From NCBI GenBank assembly GCA_031549535.1, contig JAVBPP010000092.1, positions 1-22,054 on the forward strand: a stretch of DNA of 22,054 bases. The letters are read 5' to 3'. Position numbers and translations under genes: made by a program. Source of the stretch: JAVBPP01 sp031549535. GTDB taxonomy: Bacteria; Bacillota; Clostridia; Oscillospirales; Acutalibacteraceae. The notes beneath the pieces were generated by a model, which had not been told where the DNA came from, ran no database searches, and saw only the letters and a list, made by a program, of their open reading frames with translations. Positions 1-8,584 of the stretch are shown piece by piece (positions within the stretch are counted from its first letter, which is position 1; every line of letters starts with the position of its first letter).

Positions 1-1443
1 TGCAAAAAACAAATCCCACAGCTCCGCAGGCGCGTCTGCATGCTCTCCCAGATATTCCTGGGCGGTATCGTGGAAGGCCTCCACCAGCTCGCCAAAGCTG
101 TCGTCCCGCTCCGCAAGGCACAGTGCCTGCCTGCCTTCATATTCCAAAAATACGCGCTTGTAATATTCTATCACCGCATTCGCCGCCGCGCGTATAGGAT
201 TGCCGCGCCCCTTGGCAAGGCGCTTGGCGCGGGCAAACTCCCTTTGTGAGAGCGTGAGGGAATACATATCCCGCACCCGGTCGGCGAGGTTATGTGCTTC
301 GTCCAATAAAAAGACATAGTTTTCCTGCGGCTCCTCGGTGAAAAAGCGCTTCAGCCCGGCCACCGGGTCGAACAGGTGGTTATAATCGCCGATCACAATG
401 TCCGCCCAAAGCGCGATATCCAGTGAAAATTCGTGCGGGCAGACGCAGTGACGCAGGGCATATGCACTTGTGATTTCTGGCGTGATAACCGTCTCCCGCT
501 CCCAAATTTCCAGCAGTGCGGCTTTCACACGGTCATAATGCCCGTTGGCGTAGCTGCATTCCTCCGGATTGCAGGCCGTGCCCGGGCAGGGGCAGATTTT
601 ATCCTTGGCGCGCAGAGTGATGCTCTTAATTTGCAGCCCCTGCTCCTGCATGAGCAGGAGCGCATCCTCCGCCACGGTTCGTGTGATGGTTTTCGCCGTG
701 AGGTAAAACAGCTTGTCGCATTCGCCCTCCCCCATGGCTTTCAAGCTGGGGAAGAGCGTGGAGCTGGTTTTGCCAATGCCCGTCGGGGCTTGCAGATACA
801 GCTTGCTGCCCGCTCGAATGCTCTGATAGACCGCCGCCGCGAGCTTGCGCTGCCCGGCGCGGTAGCTTGGATAGGGAAAACGCAGCGCGGCAAGGGAGGC
901 GTTGCGCCGCAGTGCCCAATCCCGGCGCAGGCGCGGAAACAGCAGATATTGTTCCAGCAAATCCCCGAAAAAGAGTTCCAGCTCCGAAGCCGTAAAACGC
1001 AGCTGCTTTCGTTGAATTTCTTCGGTTTCCAATTCATAATAAGTCAATTGAACGCCGATTTCATCCGGCGGGTTTTGCATCGTACCCAGCAGCATATGGG
1101 CATAGCACTTCGCCTGCGCAAGGTGCAGTAGCTCCGCCTCCTGCAGCGCCGCAAAGCCCCTGAGTGTTGTTTTGATTTCGTCCACCGTCAACAGGCCGCT
1201 TTCATCCGTAAACACCCCGTCCGCACGCCCCTGCAGCTGCAGCGGAATATCCAGTTCCGGCAACTCCAGCTGGAGTGCAACCTCGCTCTCGTATCCCTCT
1301 CCCATGCTTTTCTGGATTTTCCTGTGAATACGTGCTCCCTCCTGCCGAACACTGAAATCCCCGGTGCGCGTGTCAATGCTGCCGCCGGAAAAGACGGTTC
1401 CCACCAGCTCACGCACAGAACAGATGCGCATTTCATTCGGCAT
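1..1443 (-). CDS. PD-(D/E)XK nuclease fused to a DinG/XPD-type DNA helicase (N-terminal part)
   Basis: Partial gene: the reading frame is open from an ATG at 1443 down to base 1, giving 481 codons, and its C-terminal helicase half lies outside the window. Residues 1-180 look like a RecB/Cas4-type nuclease: D75 in GRADGV, E89-x-K91 in VDEIKT, and a Q110-x3-Y114 motif. From about 190 a superfamily 2 Rad3/XPD/DinG helicase begins: Walker A PTGIGKTS near 220-227, a cysteine cluster (C284, C286, C291, C296, with C333 and C335 nearby) placed where XPD-family proteins hold a 4Fe-4S cluster, and the DEAH box at 381-384. Known relatives unwind DNA 5' to 3'; a role in repair or in clearing unusual DNA structures is inference. 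The start is supported by GGGAGG (1454-1459 on the complement) and a promoter just upstream. It is divergent from addB. All key residues I could check are intact; the missing C-terminus means motifs IV-VI are unseen. Confidence 0.86.
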   Translation of the reverse strand, partial: MPNEMRICSVRELVGTVFSGGSIDTRTGDFSVRQEGARIHRKIQKSMGEGYESEVALQLELPELDIPLQLQGRADGVFTDESGLLTVDEIKTTLRGFAALQEAELLHLAQAKCYAHMLLGTMQNPPDEIGVQLTYYELETEEIQRKQLRFTASELELFFGDLLEQYLLFPRLRRDWALRRNASLAALRFPYPSYRAGQRKLAAAVYQSIRAGSKLYLQAPTGIGKTSSTLFPSLKAMGEGECDKLFYLTAKTITRTVAEDALLLMQEQGLQIKSITLRAKDKICPCPGTACNPEECSYANGHYDRVKAALLEIWERETVITPEITSAYALRHCVCPHEFSLDIALWADIVIGDYNHLFDPVAGLKRFFTEEPQENYVFLLDEAHNLADRVRDMYSLTLSQREFARAKRLAKGRGNPIRAAANAVIEYYKRVFLEYEGRQALCLAERDDSFGELVEAFHDTAQEYLGEHADAPAELWDLFFA

Positions 1444-1470
1444 GCCTTTTAGACCTCCCACGTTTCTGAA

Positions 1471-1503
1471 TTGTATTATACTCTGAATGGAGTGACAATA
1501 CAA
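1471..1503. repeat. Inverted repeat overlapping the leftward promoter (possible operator)
   Basis: TTGTATT (1471-1477) and AATACAA (1497-1503) are perfect 7-bp inverted arms separated by 19 bp. One arm contains the -35 hexamer of the leftward promoter and the other overlaps its -10. It does not match the Gram-positive LexA box (GAAC-N4-GTTC). A DNA-binding repressor site is possible, but the sequence alone cannot name the protein, and AT-rich promoter elements can form such repeats by chance. Confidence 0.4.
1475..1503 (-). promoter_or_regulatory. Sigma-A-like promoter for the leftward nuclease-helicase gene
   Basis: Read on the complement, a perfect -10 box TATAAT (1475-1480) lies 17 bp downstream of TTGTAT (1498-1503), a 3/6 match to the -35 consensus. 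The start codon at 1443 follows about 30 bp downstream, with a GGGAGG ribosome binding site between. The weak -35 combined with the overlapping inverted repeat suggests a regulated promoter, which is inference. Confidence 0.6.
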
Positions 1504-1529
1504 TTTTTTTGCTATTTTTACGAAAAATA

Positions 1530-1558
1530 CTGACGCTGGGCAAGAAATATGCTAAACT
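1530..1558 (+). promoter_or_regulatory. Probable sigma-A-like promoter for addBA
   Basis: CTGACG (1530-1535, 4/6 match to TTGACA) and TAAACT (1553-1558, 4/6 match to TATAAT) are 17 bp apart, and a TGn extended -10 (1550-1552) precedes the -10 box. The addB start codon at 1587 is 28 bp downstream. No better candidate was seen between the two divergent genes. Confidence 0.5.
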
Positions 1559-1586
1559 GACGTCAATAAATGACCGGGGGAACACG

Positions 1587-4500
1587 ATGCTGTATTTTGT
1601 TCTGGCGCGTACGGGCGGCGGTAAGACGACGCATGTACATAACGTAATTGCGGATTTTATCCGGGATGGCAAGCGAGATATTGTTTTGCTGGTTCCGGAG
1701 CAGTATTCTTTTGCAACGGAGCGCATGATGCTGGAAAAGCTGGGGGCGAAACAGGCAGCCTATGTGGATGTTTTGAGCTTCAGCCGTTTGGCACAGCTGG
1801 TTTGCACCAACGCGCACGGTAAGGGCAGGCATTTACAGGACTGCCAGCGTGTGTTATATATGTCCCTTGCGCTGGAGGCGGTGCGCGAGCAGCTGCAGCG
1901 CTTTCAGAAGCAGGCGGCAAAGCCCTCGCTTGCCAAGGAGATGCTCGCACTGCATAACGAGGTGCGGCAAAGCGGTCTGGATGCCTCTTCGCTCACTGCG
2001 GCGGCAGAAACAATGGTGCCCGGGCTGCTGCGGCAAAAAGTAACAGATATCGCCCTTGTTATGCAGGCATACGAGGCCATTGCGCAGGAGAATGGATATG
2101 ATGAGCAGGATTTAATGCGGGAGCTTTGCGAGCAACTGGAAACAAGCGATTATTTTCGCGGAAAGCTTGTTGTGCTGGATGCATTTTACGGTTTTACGGG
2201 GCAGGAGCTGCAGGTGATTACGCAAATTTTGAAGCAGGCGGGCGTAGTGTATGTCACCTTATGCACGGATAATTTGGATTTGCGGCAGGGCGAACAGGAT
2301 GTGTTTTGGTACACCAAGCAAACTGCGGCAAAGCTCAAACGCATTGCCGGACGGCTTGGGATTCCGGTTGCCAAACCGCAGTATCTTTCCGCATTTAGTA
2401 AATTCAACAATTTTCCGCCGAAATATCAGCGCTATACCGACACGGCACTTTCCGCCCTGGAGCGCAATCTGTTCGCGCCGGACGCGGATATTTATCCGGA
2501 GCGCTGCGATGCCATCACGCTATGCACTGCGGCGGACTTAGCCGAGGAATGCCGTTTTATCGCGGTGAGTATCAAAAAACTGATACGCGAAAAGCACCTG
2601 CGTTGCCGGGACATGGCGGTCATCGTCCGGCGGCAGGAAAGCTATGAAGCGCTGCTGCGTTCGGAATTGAAAAAATGCGGCCTACCCGTGTTTGAGGACG
2701 AGCGCCACAGTATTGCGGAACATGCGTTGATGCTGCTGGTGCGCAGTGCGGCCGAGATTGCCGCAGGCGGCTTTTCTGCCGATGCTATCCTGCGTTTTTG
2801 CAAAACAGGGCTCGCCGGTCTTCCGCTTACGGCCGTTTCTGAGCTTGAGAATTATGCATTTCTCTGGCGTCTGAGCGGATCGCAGTGGGTCAAGCCGTTT
2901 ACAAAGCACCCGCGCGGCTACACGGATGCGTGGAAGCCGCAAGATATCGCCGCGCTGGAACAGTTGAACACCGCACGGGAAAAGGTGATGGCACCTTTGC
3001 TGCGCTGGAAGGAATTGGCTGCCGATACCGATGCGCCGGGCTATGCCGGCGGGCTGTATGACCTGCTGACGGATTGCGGCGCAGCGCAAAGCCTCAAGCA
3101 GCTGGCTGAGGAATTGGACAAAGCGGGGGAAACGGCACTTGCTCTGTATCAAAACCGCGTCTGGGAAACACTCATGGAGTTATTGGATGCCTTTGCCGGC
3201 AGCTTGGAGGGCAGACGCTGCAGCCCCGCGCGTTTTCGGGAGCTGTTTGAGCTGATGCTCACCACTGTTACGCTGGGCAGCGTTCCGCAGGGCTTGGATG
3301 AAATCACAGTCGGCAGCGCGGATCGCATCCGCCCGCTTGCGCCGCGCTATGTGTTTGTCGCGGGGCTGAACGAAGATGTTTTTCCGGAGTTATGCGTAAC
3401 CGGCGGAACATTCAGTGATAAGGATAGGCAAATCCTTGCCGATGCCGGAGTTGAACTGTCTGTATTCGGCGCACAGCGTTTTGCGCAGGAGCGGCTTTAT
3501 GTCTACAACGCTCTCTGCTGTGCGCGGGACGCTGTGTTCTTGAGTTGCCGCTTGCAGGACGGAACGGGGGATTCCCTTGCGCCGAGCAGCGTGTTTCTGC
3601 GCGTGCAGGAGCTGTTTCCGCAGTGCCAAACCGTTTCGGCAGGCAAATTACCGCCCTCGTATTTTGCGCAGGGTGCGGATTTTGCCTTTGAGCAGCTGGC
3701 ACTGCATTATCAAAAGAAGGATACGGCCTATACCACGCTGCGAGAAGTGCTGCAAAGCAGGCCGGGCTTTGGCGAAAAGCTGAAGGCTCTGGACCGCGCC
3801 GCAAGCGAGGCGGCGTTTTCCCTTTCGGATCGGGACACCGCCGAGGCGCTGTTCGGGAATCCCATGCGCATGTCTGCCTCGCGGGCGGAGACCTATCATA
3901 AATGTGCATTCCAGTATTTTTGCCAATACGGCCTACGGGCTTATCCGCGTAAACGCGCCGAGCTTGACCCGCTGCAGCGCGGCAGTATGTTGCATGATGT
4001 CATGGAGTTTCTGCTTGGCGTCATCGGCCTGGATACGCTGGAACAGGCAAGTGAGCAGGAGCGCACACAGCTGATACGCGGGCGTATTCAGCTCTACGGG
4101 CAAACGGTTCTTTCTGCGCAGGAGGATGACTTACAGCTGCTTAACATATTGGAACGGCATGTGCAAACCTTGAGCCTGCTGTTGGAACGCCTGTTGCAGG
4201 AGCGCAGGCAGAGCAGCTTTGAACCGGTGGATTTTGAGCTGGAAATTGGCGGAGAGGGCGGCATTGCGCCCTATTGCCTGGAGCTGGAGGACGGCAGAAG
4301 CCTGCAGCTGGCGGGTAAGATAGACCGGGTGGATATTGCGGAAATTGACGGCAAACGTTATGTGCGTATTGTCGATTATAAATCTACGGATAAATCCTTG
4401 GAATTACAGGATGTATTAAACGGTATCAGCCTGCAGATGTTCTTATATCTGTTTGCTCTGGAACGAAACGGGATTCAGCGTTACGGGGATCTGGAGCCGG

Positions 4501-5012
4501 CAGGTGTGTTGTATCAAAAGGCAGCAAAGGAAGCGCTGCAAAGCGAACGGGGGACGGATTCTGAAAAGCTGAAAAACGCACATGCCAGTGATTTAAAGCC
4601 GAAGGGCTGGCTGCTGAAAAATATGTCCATCCTGCAGGCGATGGAGCACGGCCTCGCGGGTCTTTATATCCCGGCCAAGCTTTCTTCCAAAGGGGAGCTG
4701 AGCGGCAGCCTGATTACCCTCACGCAGCTCGGTGCCCTGCATCAAAAAGTGGATGATTTGCTCACGGATATGCTGCGGGCGCTATATGAAGGGAACATTG
4801 CCGCAAGGCCTTTACTGCGCCAATCCGGCGCAACACCCTTCTGCGCGATGTGTGACTATCAGTCGGTCTGCCTCACGCAGGAGGAGTCTCCCAAGCGCAG
4901 CCCCTGCCTTTCCACAAACAAAGAGGTTCTGGAGCTGCTGGATTCAGGGAAAAAGGAGGGCGAGTGCATTGGCAAAGATGGAATGGACGACGCAGCAGAA
5001 AGCGGCGATTGA
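1587..5012 (+). CDS. addB: ATP-dependent helicase/nuclease subunit B (AddB)
   Basis: AddB pairs with AddA to resect double-strand breaks for RecA; in the family its nuclease cuts the 5'-ended strand and it recognises Chi. The product is 1141 aa, near the usual 1150-1170. It opens with MLYFVLARTGGGKTT, the family's N-terminal Walker A (residues 7-15). The C-terminal nuclease shows GKIDRVD (D913, D916) and IVDYKS (D930, K932). The iron-sulfur staple typical of AddB is visible as C773 (or C779) plus C1086, C1089 and C1095, matching the family's C-x2-C-x5-C ending. I chose ATG 1587 over the in-frame ATG at 1509 because GGGGG (1576-1580) sits 6 bp upstream, the family begins here, and the extra 26 codons would overlay the promoter. 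Its 3' end overlaps addA by 44 bp. Helicase motifs beyond Walker A are degenerate, as usual for AddB. Confidence 0.95.
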   Translation: MLYFVLARTGGGKTTHVHNVIADFIRDGKRDIVLLVPEQYSFATERMMLEKLGAKQAAYVDVLSFSRLAQLVCTNAHGKGRHLQDCQRVLYMSLALEAVREQLQRFQKQAAKPSLAKEMLALHNEVRQSGLDASSLTAAAETMVPGLLRQKVTDIALVMQAYEAIAQENGYDEQDLMRELCEQLETSDYFRGKLVVLDAFYGFTGQELQVITQILKQAGVVYVTLCTDNLDLRQGEQDVFWYTKQTAAKLKRIAGRLGIPVAKPQYLSAFSKFNNFPPKYQRYTDTALSALERNLFAPDADIYPERCDAITLCTAADLAEECRFIAVSIKKLIREKHLRCRDMAVIVRRQESYEALLRSELKKCGLPVFEDERHSIAEHALMLLVRSAAEIAAGGFSADAILRFCKTGLAGLPLTAVSELENYAFLWRLSGSQWVKPFTKHPRGYTDAWKPQDIAALEQLNTAREKVMAPLLRWKELAADTDAPGYAGGLYDLLTDCGAAQSLKQLAEELDKAGETALALYQNRVWETLMELLDAFAGSLEGRRCSPARFRELFELMLTTVTLGSVPQGLDEITVGSADRIRPLAPRYVFVAGLNEDVFPELCVTGGTFSDKDRQILADAGVELSVFGAQRFAQERLYVYNALCCARDAVFLSCRLQDGTGDSLAPSSVFLRVQELFPQCQTVSAGKLPPSYFAQGADFAFEQLALHYQKKDTAYTTLREVLQSRPGFGEKLKALDRAASEAAFSLSDRDTAEALFGNPMRMSASRAETYHKCAFQYFCQYGLRAYPRKRAELDPLQRGSMLHDVMEFLLGVIGLDTLEQASEQERTQLIRGRIQLYGQTVLSAQEDDLQLLNILERHVQTLSLLLERLLQERRQSSFEPVDFELEIGGEGGIAPYCLELEDGRSLQLAGKIDRVDIAEIDGKRYVRIVDYKSTDKSLELQDVLNGISLQMFLYLFALERNGIQRYGDLEPAGVLYQKAAKEALQSERGTDSEKLKNAHASDLKPKGWLLKNMSILQAMEHGLAGLYIPAKLSSKGELSGSLITLTQLGALHQKVDDLLTDMLRALYEGNIAARPLLRQSGATPFCAMCDYQSVCLTQEESPKRSPCLSTNKEVLELLDSGKKEGECIGKDGMDDAAESGD
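4954..4959 (+). promoter_or_regulatory. Ribosome binding site that fixes the TTG start of addA
   Basis: A full AGGAGG lies inside the 3' end of addB, 9 bp before TTG 4969 and 18 bp before the next candidate, ATG 4978. The spacing favours the TTG. Its position within addB suggests translational coupling of the two subunits. Confidence 0.75.
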
Positions 5013-8000
5013 CGCGCGCGGCGGCACGGTTTTAGTCTGTGCGGCGGCAGGCTCCGGCAAAACGGCTGTGCTGGTGGAGCGCGTCATCGAAATGCTATGC
5101 GATGCAAAGCAGCCCTGTAATGCGGATGAACTGCTGATTGTTACGTTTACACGCGCGGCAGCCTCGCAAATGCGTGAACGCATTGGCCAAGCCATAATCA
5201 AGCGGCTGCGGCAGGAGCCGGAAAACAGGCATTTGCGCAGGCAGCAATCCCTGCTGCCGTTGGCACAAATCAGCACCATTGACAGCCTCTGCGGCAATTT
5301 GGTGAAAACCCATTTTCCGCTTTTGGGCATTGACCCGGACTATGTGCTACTTGAGGGCAGCCAGAGTAAGGTGCTGCGCTACCAAACCGCGCAGGAGCTG
5401 TTGGAGCTGGCTTACCGGGAAGATGACCCTGCGTTGCAACTGTTGCTTCATACGCTTTCCAGCACAAGGGACGACAGCGGGCTGATTGAAACCATCTTGC
5501 GCTTGGATGACGAAGCCGGCTCTCACGCGTTCCCGGAGCGGTGGTTGGACAGCCTTTGTGAGCCCTACCGTGCGCATACGCCTTTTTTACAGAGCGTGTG
5601 GTGCCGCGTTTTGTTGGAGCATGCCTGCACCCTGCTGCAAGGGCTGATTAGCACACATGAGAAAGCCTGCCTTGCCATGCAGAAGATGCCGGAACTGGCG
5701 GAATATTATATTCCAGCCTTCCGCAGTGATATCACCATGCTGCAACGGCAGTTGGAGCTTGCCCAAAGCGGGGATTGGGATGCATTGTCGGATGAATTTC
5801 TGCACCATAAATTTGTAACCTTGAGTGGGAAGCCAACAAATTCGCCCGAAAAGGCGGAAATGATGGCCTTGCGGAATGCGGCAAAAGAGCGCTATCGAAA
5901 GTCCATGAAAAAATTGGAGATGGACACAGTTGCGCAGATTCATGAAGCGGAGCGTGACGCACTGCGCCCTGTTGTGGAGTTGCTTGTTGCATTGGTGAAA
6001 CGCTTTGGCAGGGCGTATGCCGCTGCAAAGCGGGAGCGCGGCCGCGCGGATTTTTCAGATATTCTGCATTGGTCCCTGGAGCTGCTTTGGGAGAAGGCGC
6101 CGTCCGGCGAAATGTGCAAAACAGCACTGGCGCAGAGCCTTGCCATGGAGTACCGCGAGGTGCTGGTGGATGAATACCAGGATGTCAACGATGCGCAGGA
6201 AATGCTGTTTCGCGCCCTTTCCCGGAATGAGGAAAACCTGTTTTTTGTCGGGGATATCAAGCAGAGCATCTACGGTTTTCGTCAGGCCATGCCAGAATTG
6301 TTTTTAGAAAAGCAGGAAACATTTCCGCTCTATCAAGAGGGGAATTATCCCGCTAAAATTATACTGGGCAAAAATTTTCGCAGCCGTGCGGGTATTACCG
6401 AAACCGTGAATTTCCTGTTTCGCCAGCTTATGCACCGTGATACGGTGGAAATCTCCTACACCAAGGATGAGGAGCTGATTGCGGGTGCATCCTACCCGGA
6501 ACACGCAGCTTGTGATGCGGAAATCCACCTGTTGGACGCAGCCGCCCCCGGGATGCCGGCGCAGGACGACGATTTGCTGCAGGCCCGCCATATCGCGCAG
6601 GAGATACGAGCGATGTTTGCGCGGGGAACTTTGGTGCAGGACGGCGACGGGCAGCGCCCTCTGCGGCTGGGGGATATCTGCATTTTAATGCGTGGCGTAA
6701 AGCACGCGCAAAGCTATATCCGGGAGCTTTCGCAGCAAGGCTACCCCGCTTATATGGTTGGCTCCGGCGGCTTTTTTGAGGCAAAGGAAGTGCGTCTGGT
6801 TCTGGCTCTGCTCCAGGTGCTGGATAATCCCATGCAGGATATTCCGCTGCTTTCTGTGTTGCTTTCTCCCTTGTTTGGCTTTACGGCGGACGAGCTTGCC
6901 CGCCTGCGAATCGGGAACCGCAGGGCGTCCTTGTATCAGCTGGTTCAGGAAGCCGAAGGGAAGTATCAGGATTTTCTGCTGTGCATGCAGGAATGCCGCC
7001 TGTTGAGCGCGGCACTCTCGCCGGGTGAGCTGCTGCTGCGGCTATATGAGGATTTTGGGCTGCTTTCCCTGGTCGGTGCCATGCGCTCTGGTGAGCAGAG
7101 GCAGGCGAATCTTCGCCTGTTAATGCAATATGCGCAGGAGTATCAGCAATTTGCCGGCGCGGGGCTTTCCGGCTTTCTGCGTTTCCTAGAGAGCCTGCAG
7201 CGCAGCAAGGGTGAGTTGGACAGCGCAGGAGCCTTGCCCGAACATGCGGATGTTATTCGCATCATGACCATTCATAAGAGCAAGGGCCTGGAATTCCCCG
7301 TTGTGTTTTTAGCCCGCTGTTCAAAACAGTTTGTAACGCAGGATGAAAAGGGAGCTCTGGTTCTTTCGAAAAAAACAGGCATCGGATTGCGGCTCTATGA
7401 TATGGAGAATTACAGCTACCATAAAACAGCCGCAATGCAGGCGGCAATCCGGCAAATGCACCGCTCCATGCTGGCGGAGGAGATGCGCCTTTTGTATGTT
7501 GCGCTGACACGGGCGAAAGAAAAGCTGATTACCGTTTCTGTCGCAAAAGATGCACAGCGCTGTCTTAGCGCGGCGCAAAGTGCCCTCGGGGAGCGGAAAA
7601 GGCTGCAGGCAGATGCCGTTTTGCGTGCCACTAGCTTTGACGATTGGCTTTTGCCCGCTGTGCTGCGCCACCCGGATGCCCATGCCCTGCGCATGCTGTG
7701 CGAGGGATCCACCATCCAAACCCTTCCGGCCGCATTTGGGCTCAAAACCCTTGTCGTCACATCGCTGGCGCAACCCGCTGCTCCGGAAGCGCGGGAGGAG
7801 TCTGCCCCGGATGCCATGCTGCAAGCGCAGCTTGAAGAGCAGCTTGATTATGTTTACCCCTACCGGGAGCTTGGCACCGTTGTCGCGAAGCAAAGCGCCT
7901 CCGAGCTTGTGAATCAGGGGCTGGATTTGAGCTTCTTCGCAGCGTCCAAGCCCGCGTTTTTGTGCTCAGATAGGCTCACACCGGCACAGCGCGGCACGGC

Positions 8001-8487
8001 GACACACCGCTTTTTGCAGTATGCGAATCTTAGCGCGGCAAAACAGAGCTGTGAACAGGAACGTGACAGACTGGTGCAGGCAGGTATCCTGAGTACCCAA
8101 GAAGGCAGGGCTGTGCGCCTGGATACGATTCAACGCTTTCTGGAGAGCGATTTGGCGGCGCGGCTTATGCGAGCCGAGTATGTGCAGCGGGAATATAAAT
8201 TTGCCGTGCGCGTTCCGGCAACGGAATTATACTCCGCACTGCCGCAGGCTTACGCGCAGGAGTATATTGTGGTACAGGGTGTGGTGGATTGCATGTTCGT
8301 TGAAAATGGGCGGCTTGTGGTTTTGGATTATAAAACCGACCGGGTGACGAAGGAAGAGGCTTTGCTGGATTCTTACAGAAAACAGGTCTTGCTGTATTGC
8401 CGGGCACTGGAAAATTGCCTTGAAATTCCGGTGAAAGAGAGTTACTTATATTCATTTGCGCTGAACAAGGCAATCCCGGTAAAATAA
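4969..8487 (+). CDS. addA: ATP-dependent helicase/nuclease subunit A (AddA)
   Basis: AddA is the UvrD-like 3'-5' helicase and 3'-strand nuclease of the AddAB break-resection complex. The product is 1172 aa, slightly below the roughly 1230 of Bacillus. Motifs in order: Q-motif WTTQQKAAI at the N-terminus, Walker A AAAGSGKT (25-32), Walker B VDEYQD (D401-D405), GDIKQSIYGFR (motif III), MTIHKSKGLEFP (motif V) and LYVALTRAKEKL (motif VI). The C-terminal RecB-type nuclease has THRF, D1107, and D1120-Y-K1122 in LDYKTD. All helicase and nuclease residues I looked for are present. The TTG start gives the standard family N-terminus and has AGGAGG 9 bp upstream; an in-frame GTG at 4732 is rejected because it would translate addB coding sequence in another frame. 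A separate promoter follows before hprK. Confidence 0.96.
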   Translation: MAKMEWTTQQKAAIDARGGTVLVCAAAGSGKTAVLVERVIEMLCDAKQPCNADELLIVTFTRAAASQMRERIGQAIIKRLRQEPENRHLRRQQSLLPLAQISTIDSLCGNLVKTHFPLLGIDPDYVLLEGSQSKVLRYQTAQELLELAYREDDPALQLLLHTLSSTRDDSGLIETILRLDDEAGSHAFPERWLDSLCEPYRAHTPFLQSVWCRVLLEHACTLLQGLISTHEKACLAMQKMPELAEYYIPAFRSDITMLQRQLELAQSGDWDALSDEFLHHKFVTLSGKPTNSPEKAEMMALRNAAKERYRKSMKKLEMDTVAQIHEAERDALRPVVELLVALVKRFGRAYAAAKRERGRADFSDILHWSLELLWEKAPSGEMCKTALAQSLAMEYREVLVDEYQDVNDAQEMLFRALSRNEENLFFVGDIKQSIYGFRQAMPELFLEKQETFPLYQEGNYPAKIILGKNFRSRAGITETVNFLFRQLMHRDTVEISYTKDEELIAGASYPEHAACDAEIHLLDAAAPGMPAQDDDLLQARHIAQEIRAMFARGTLVQDGDGQRPLRLGDICILMRGVKHAQSYIRELSQQGYPAYMVGSGGFFEAKEVRLVLALLQVLDNPMQDIPLLSVLLSPLFGFTADELARLRIGNRRASLYQLVQEAEGKYQDFLLCMQECRLLSAALSPGELLLRLYEDFGLLSLVGAMRSGEQRQANLRLLMQYAQEYQQFAGAGLSGFLRFLESLQRSKGELDSAGALPEHADVIRIMTIHKSKGLEFPVVFLARCSKQFVTQDEKGALVLSKKTGIGLRLYDMENYSYHKTAAMQAAIRQMHRSMLAEEMRLLYVALTRAKEKLITVSVAKDAQRCLSAAQSALGERKRLQADAVLRATSFDDWLLPAVLRHPDAHALRMLCEGSTIQTLPAAFGLKTLVVTSLAQPAAPEAREESAPDAMLQAQLEEQLDYVYPYRELGTVVAKQSASELVNQGLDLSFFAASKPAFLCSDRLTPAQRGTATHRFLQYANLSAAKQSCEQERDRLVQAGILSTQEGRAVRLDTIQRFLESDLAARLMRAEYVQREYKFAVRVPATELYSALPQAYAQEYIVVQGVVDCMFVENGRLVVLDYKTDRVTKEEALLDSYRKQVLLYCRALENCLEIPVKESYLYSFALNKAIPVK

Positions 8488-8511
8488 TTGCCGCAGAATG
8501 CAAATAACCAC

Positions 8512-8540
8512 TTGGCAGCCTGTCCGGTTTACGGTATACT
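8512..8540 (+). promoter_or_regulatory. Sigma-A-like promoter for the hprK-glcK-murB-rapZ-whiA-dnaE unit
   Basis: TTGGCA (8512-8517, 5/6) and TATACT (8535-8540, 5/6) are 17 bp apart, 44 bp before the hprK ATG. No terminator hairpin is visible between addA and this promoter, so some read-through from addBA is possible. No clear CcpA cre site was seen nearby. Confidence 0.7.
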
Positions 8541-8584
8541 ATAAATCTGTTAGGTTCATTTACCCATGTGAGGAGAAGCGTTCT

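Noticed and set aside
433..1131. 232-codon open frame opposite the nuclease-helicase
   Set aside because: The complementary strand carries clear nuclease, Walker A, Fe-S and DEAH motifs; this frame is its shadow.
1492..1498. TTGTCA as the -35 of the leftward promoter
   Set aside because: A better hexamer match than TTGTAT, but only 12 bp from the -10, too close for sigma-A.
1509..1586. Upstream ATG start for addB
   Set aside because: The 26 extra codons cover the probable promoter and have no equivalent in AddB; ATG 1587 has a ribosome binding site and starts the Walker A strand correctly.
4732..4968. N-terminal extension of addA from a GTG at 4732
   Set aside because: It overlays addB coding sequence in another frame, has Cys/Arg/Ser-rich composition without family similarity, and the AGGAGG plus family N-terminus point to TTG 4969.
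8498..8584. Upstream ATG start for hprK
   Set aside because: It would translate the promoter region; ATG 8585 has AGGAG at good spacing and fits HprK length.
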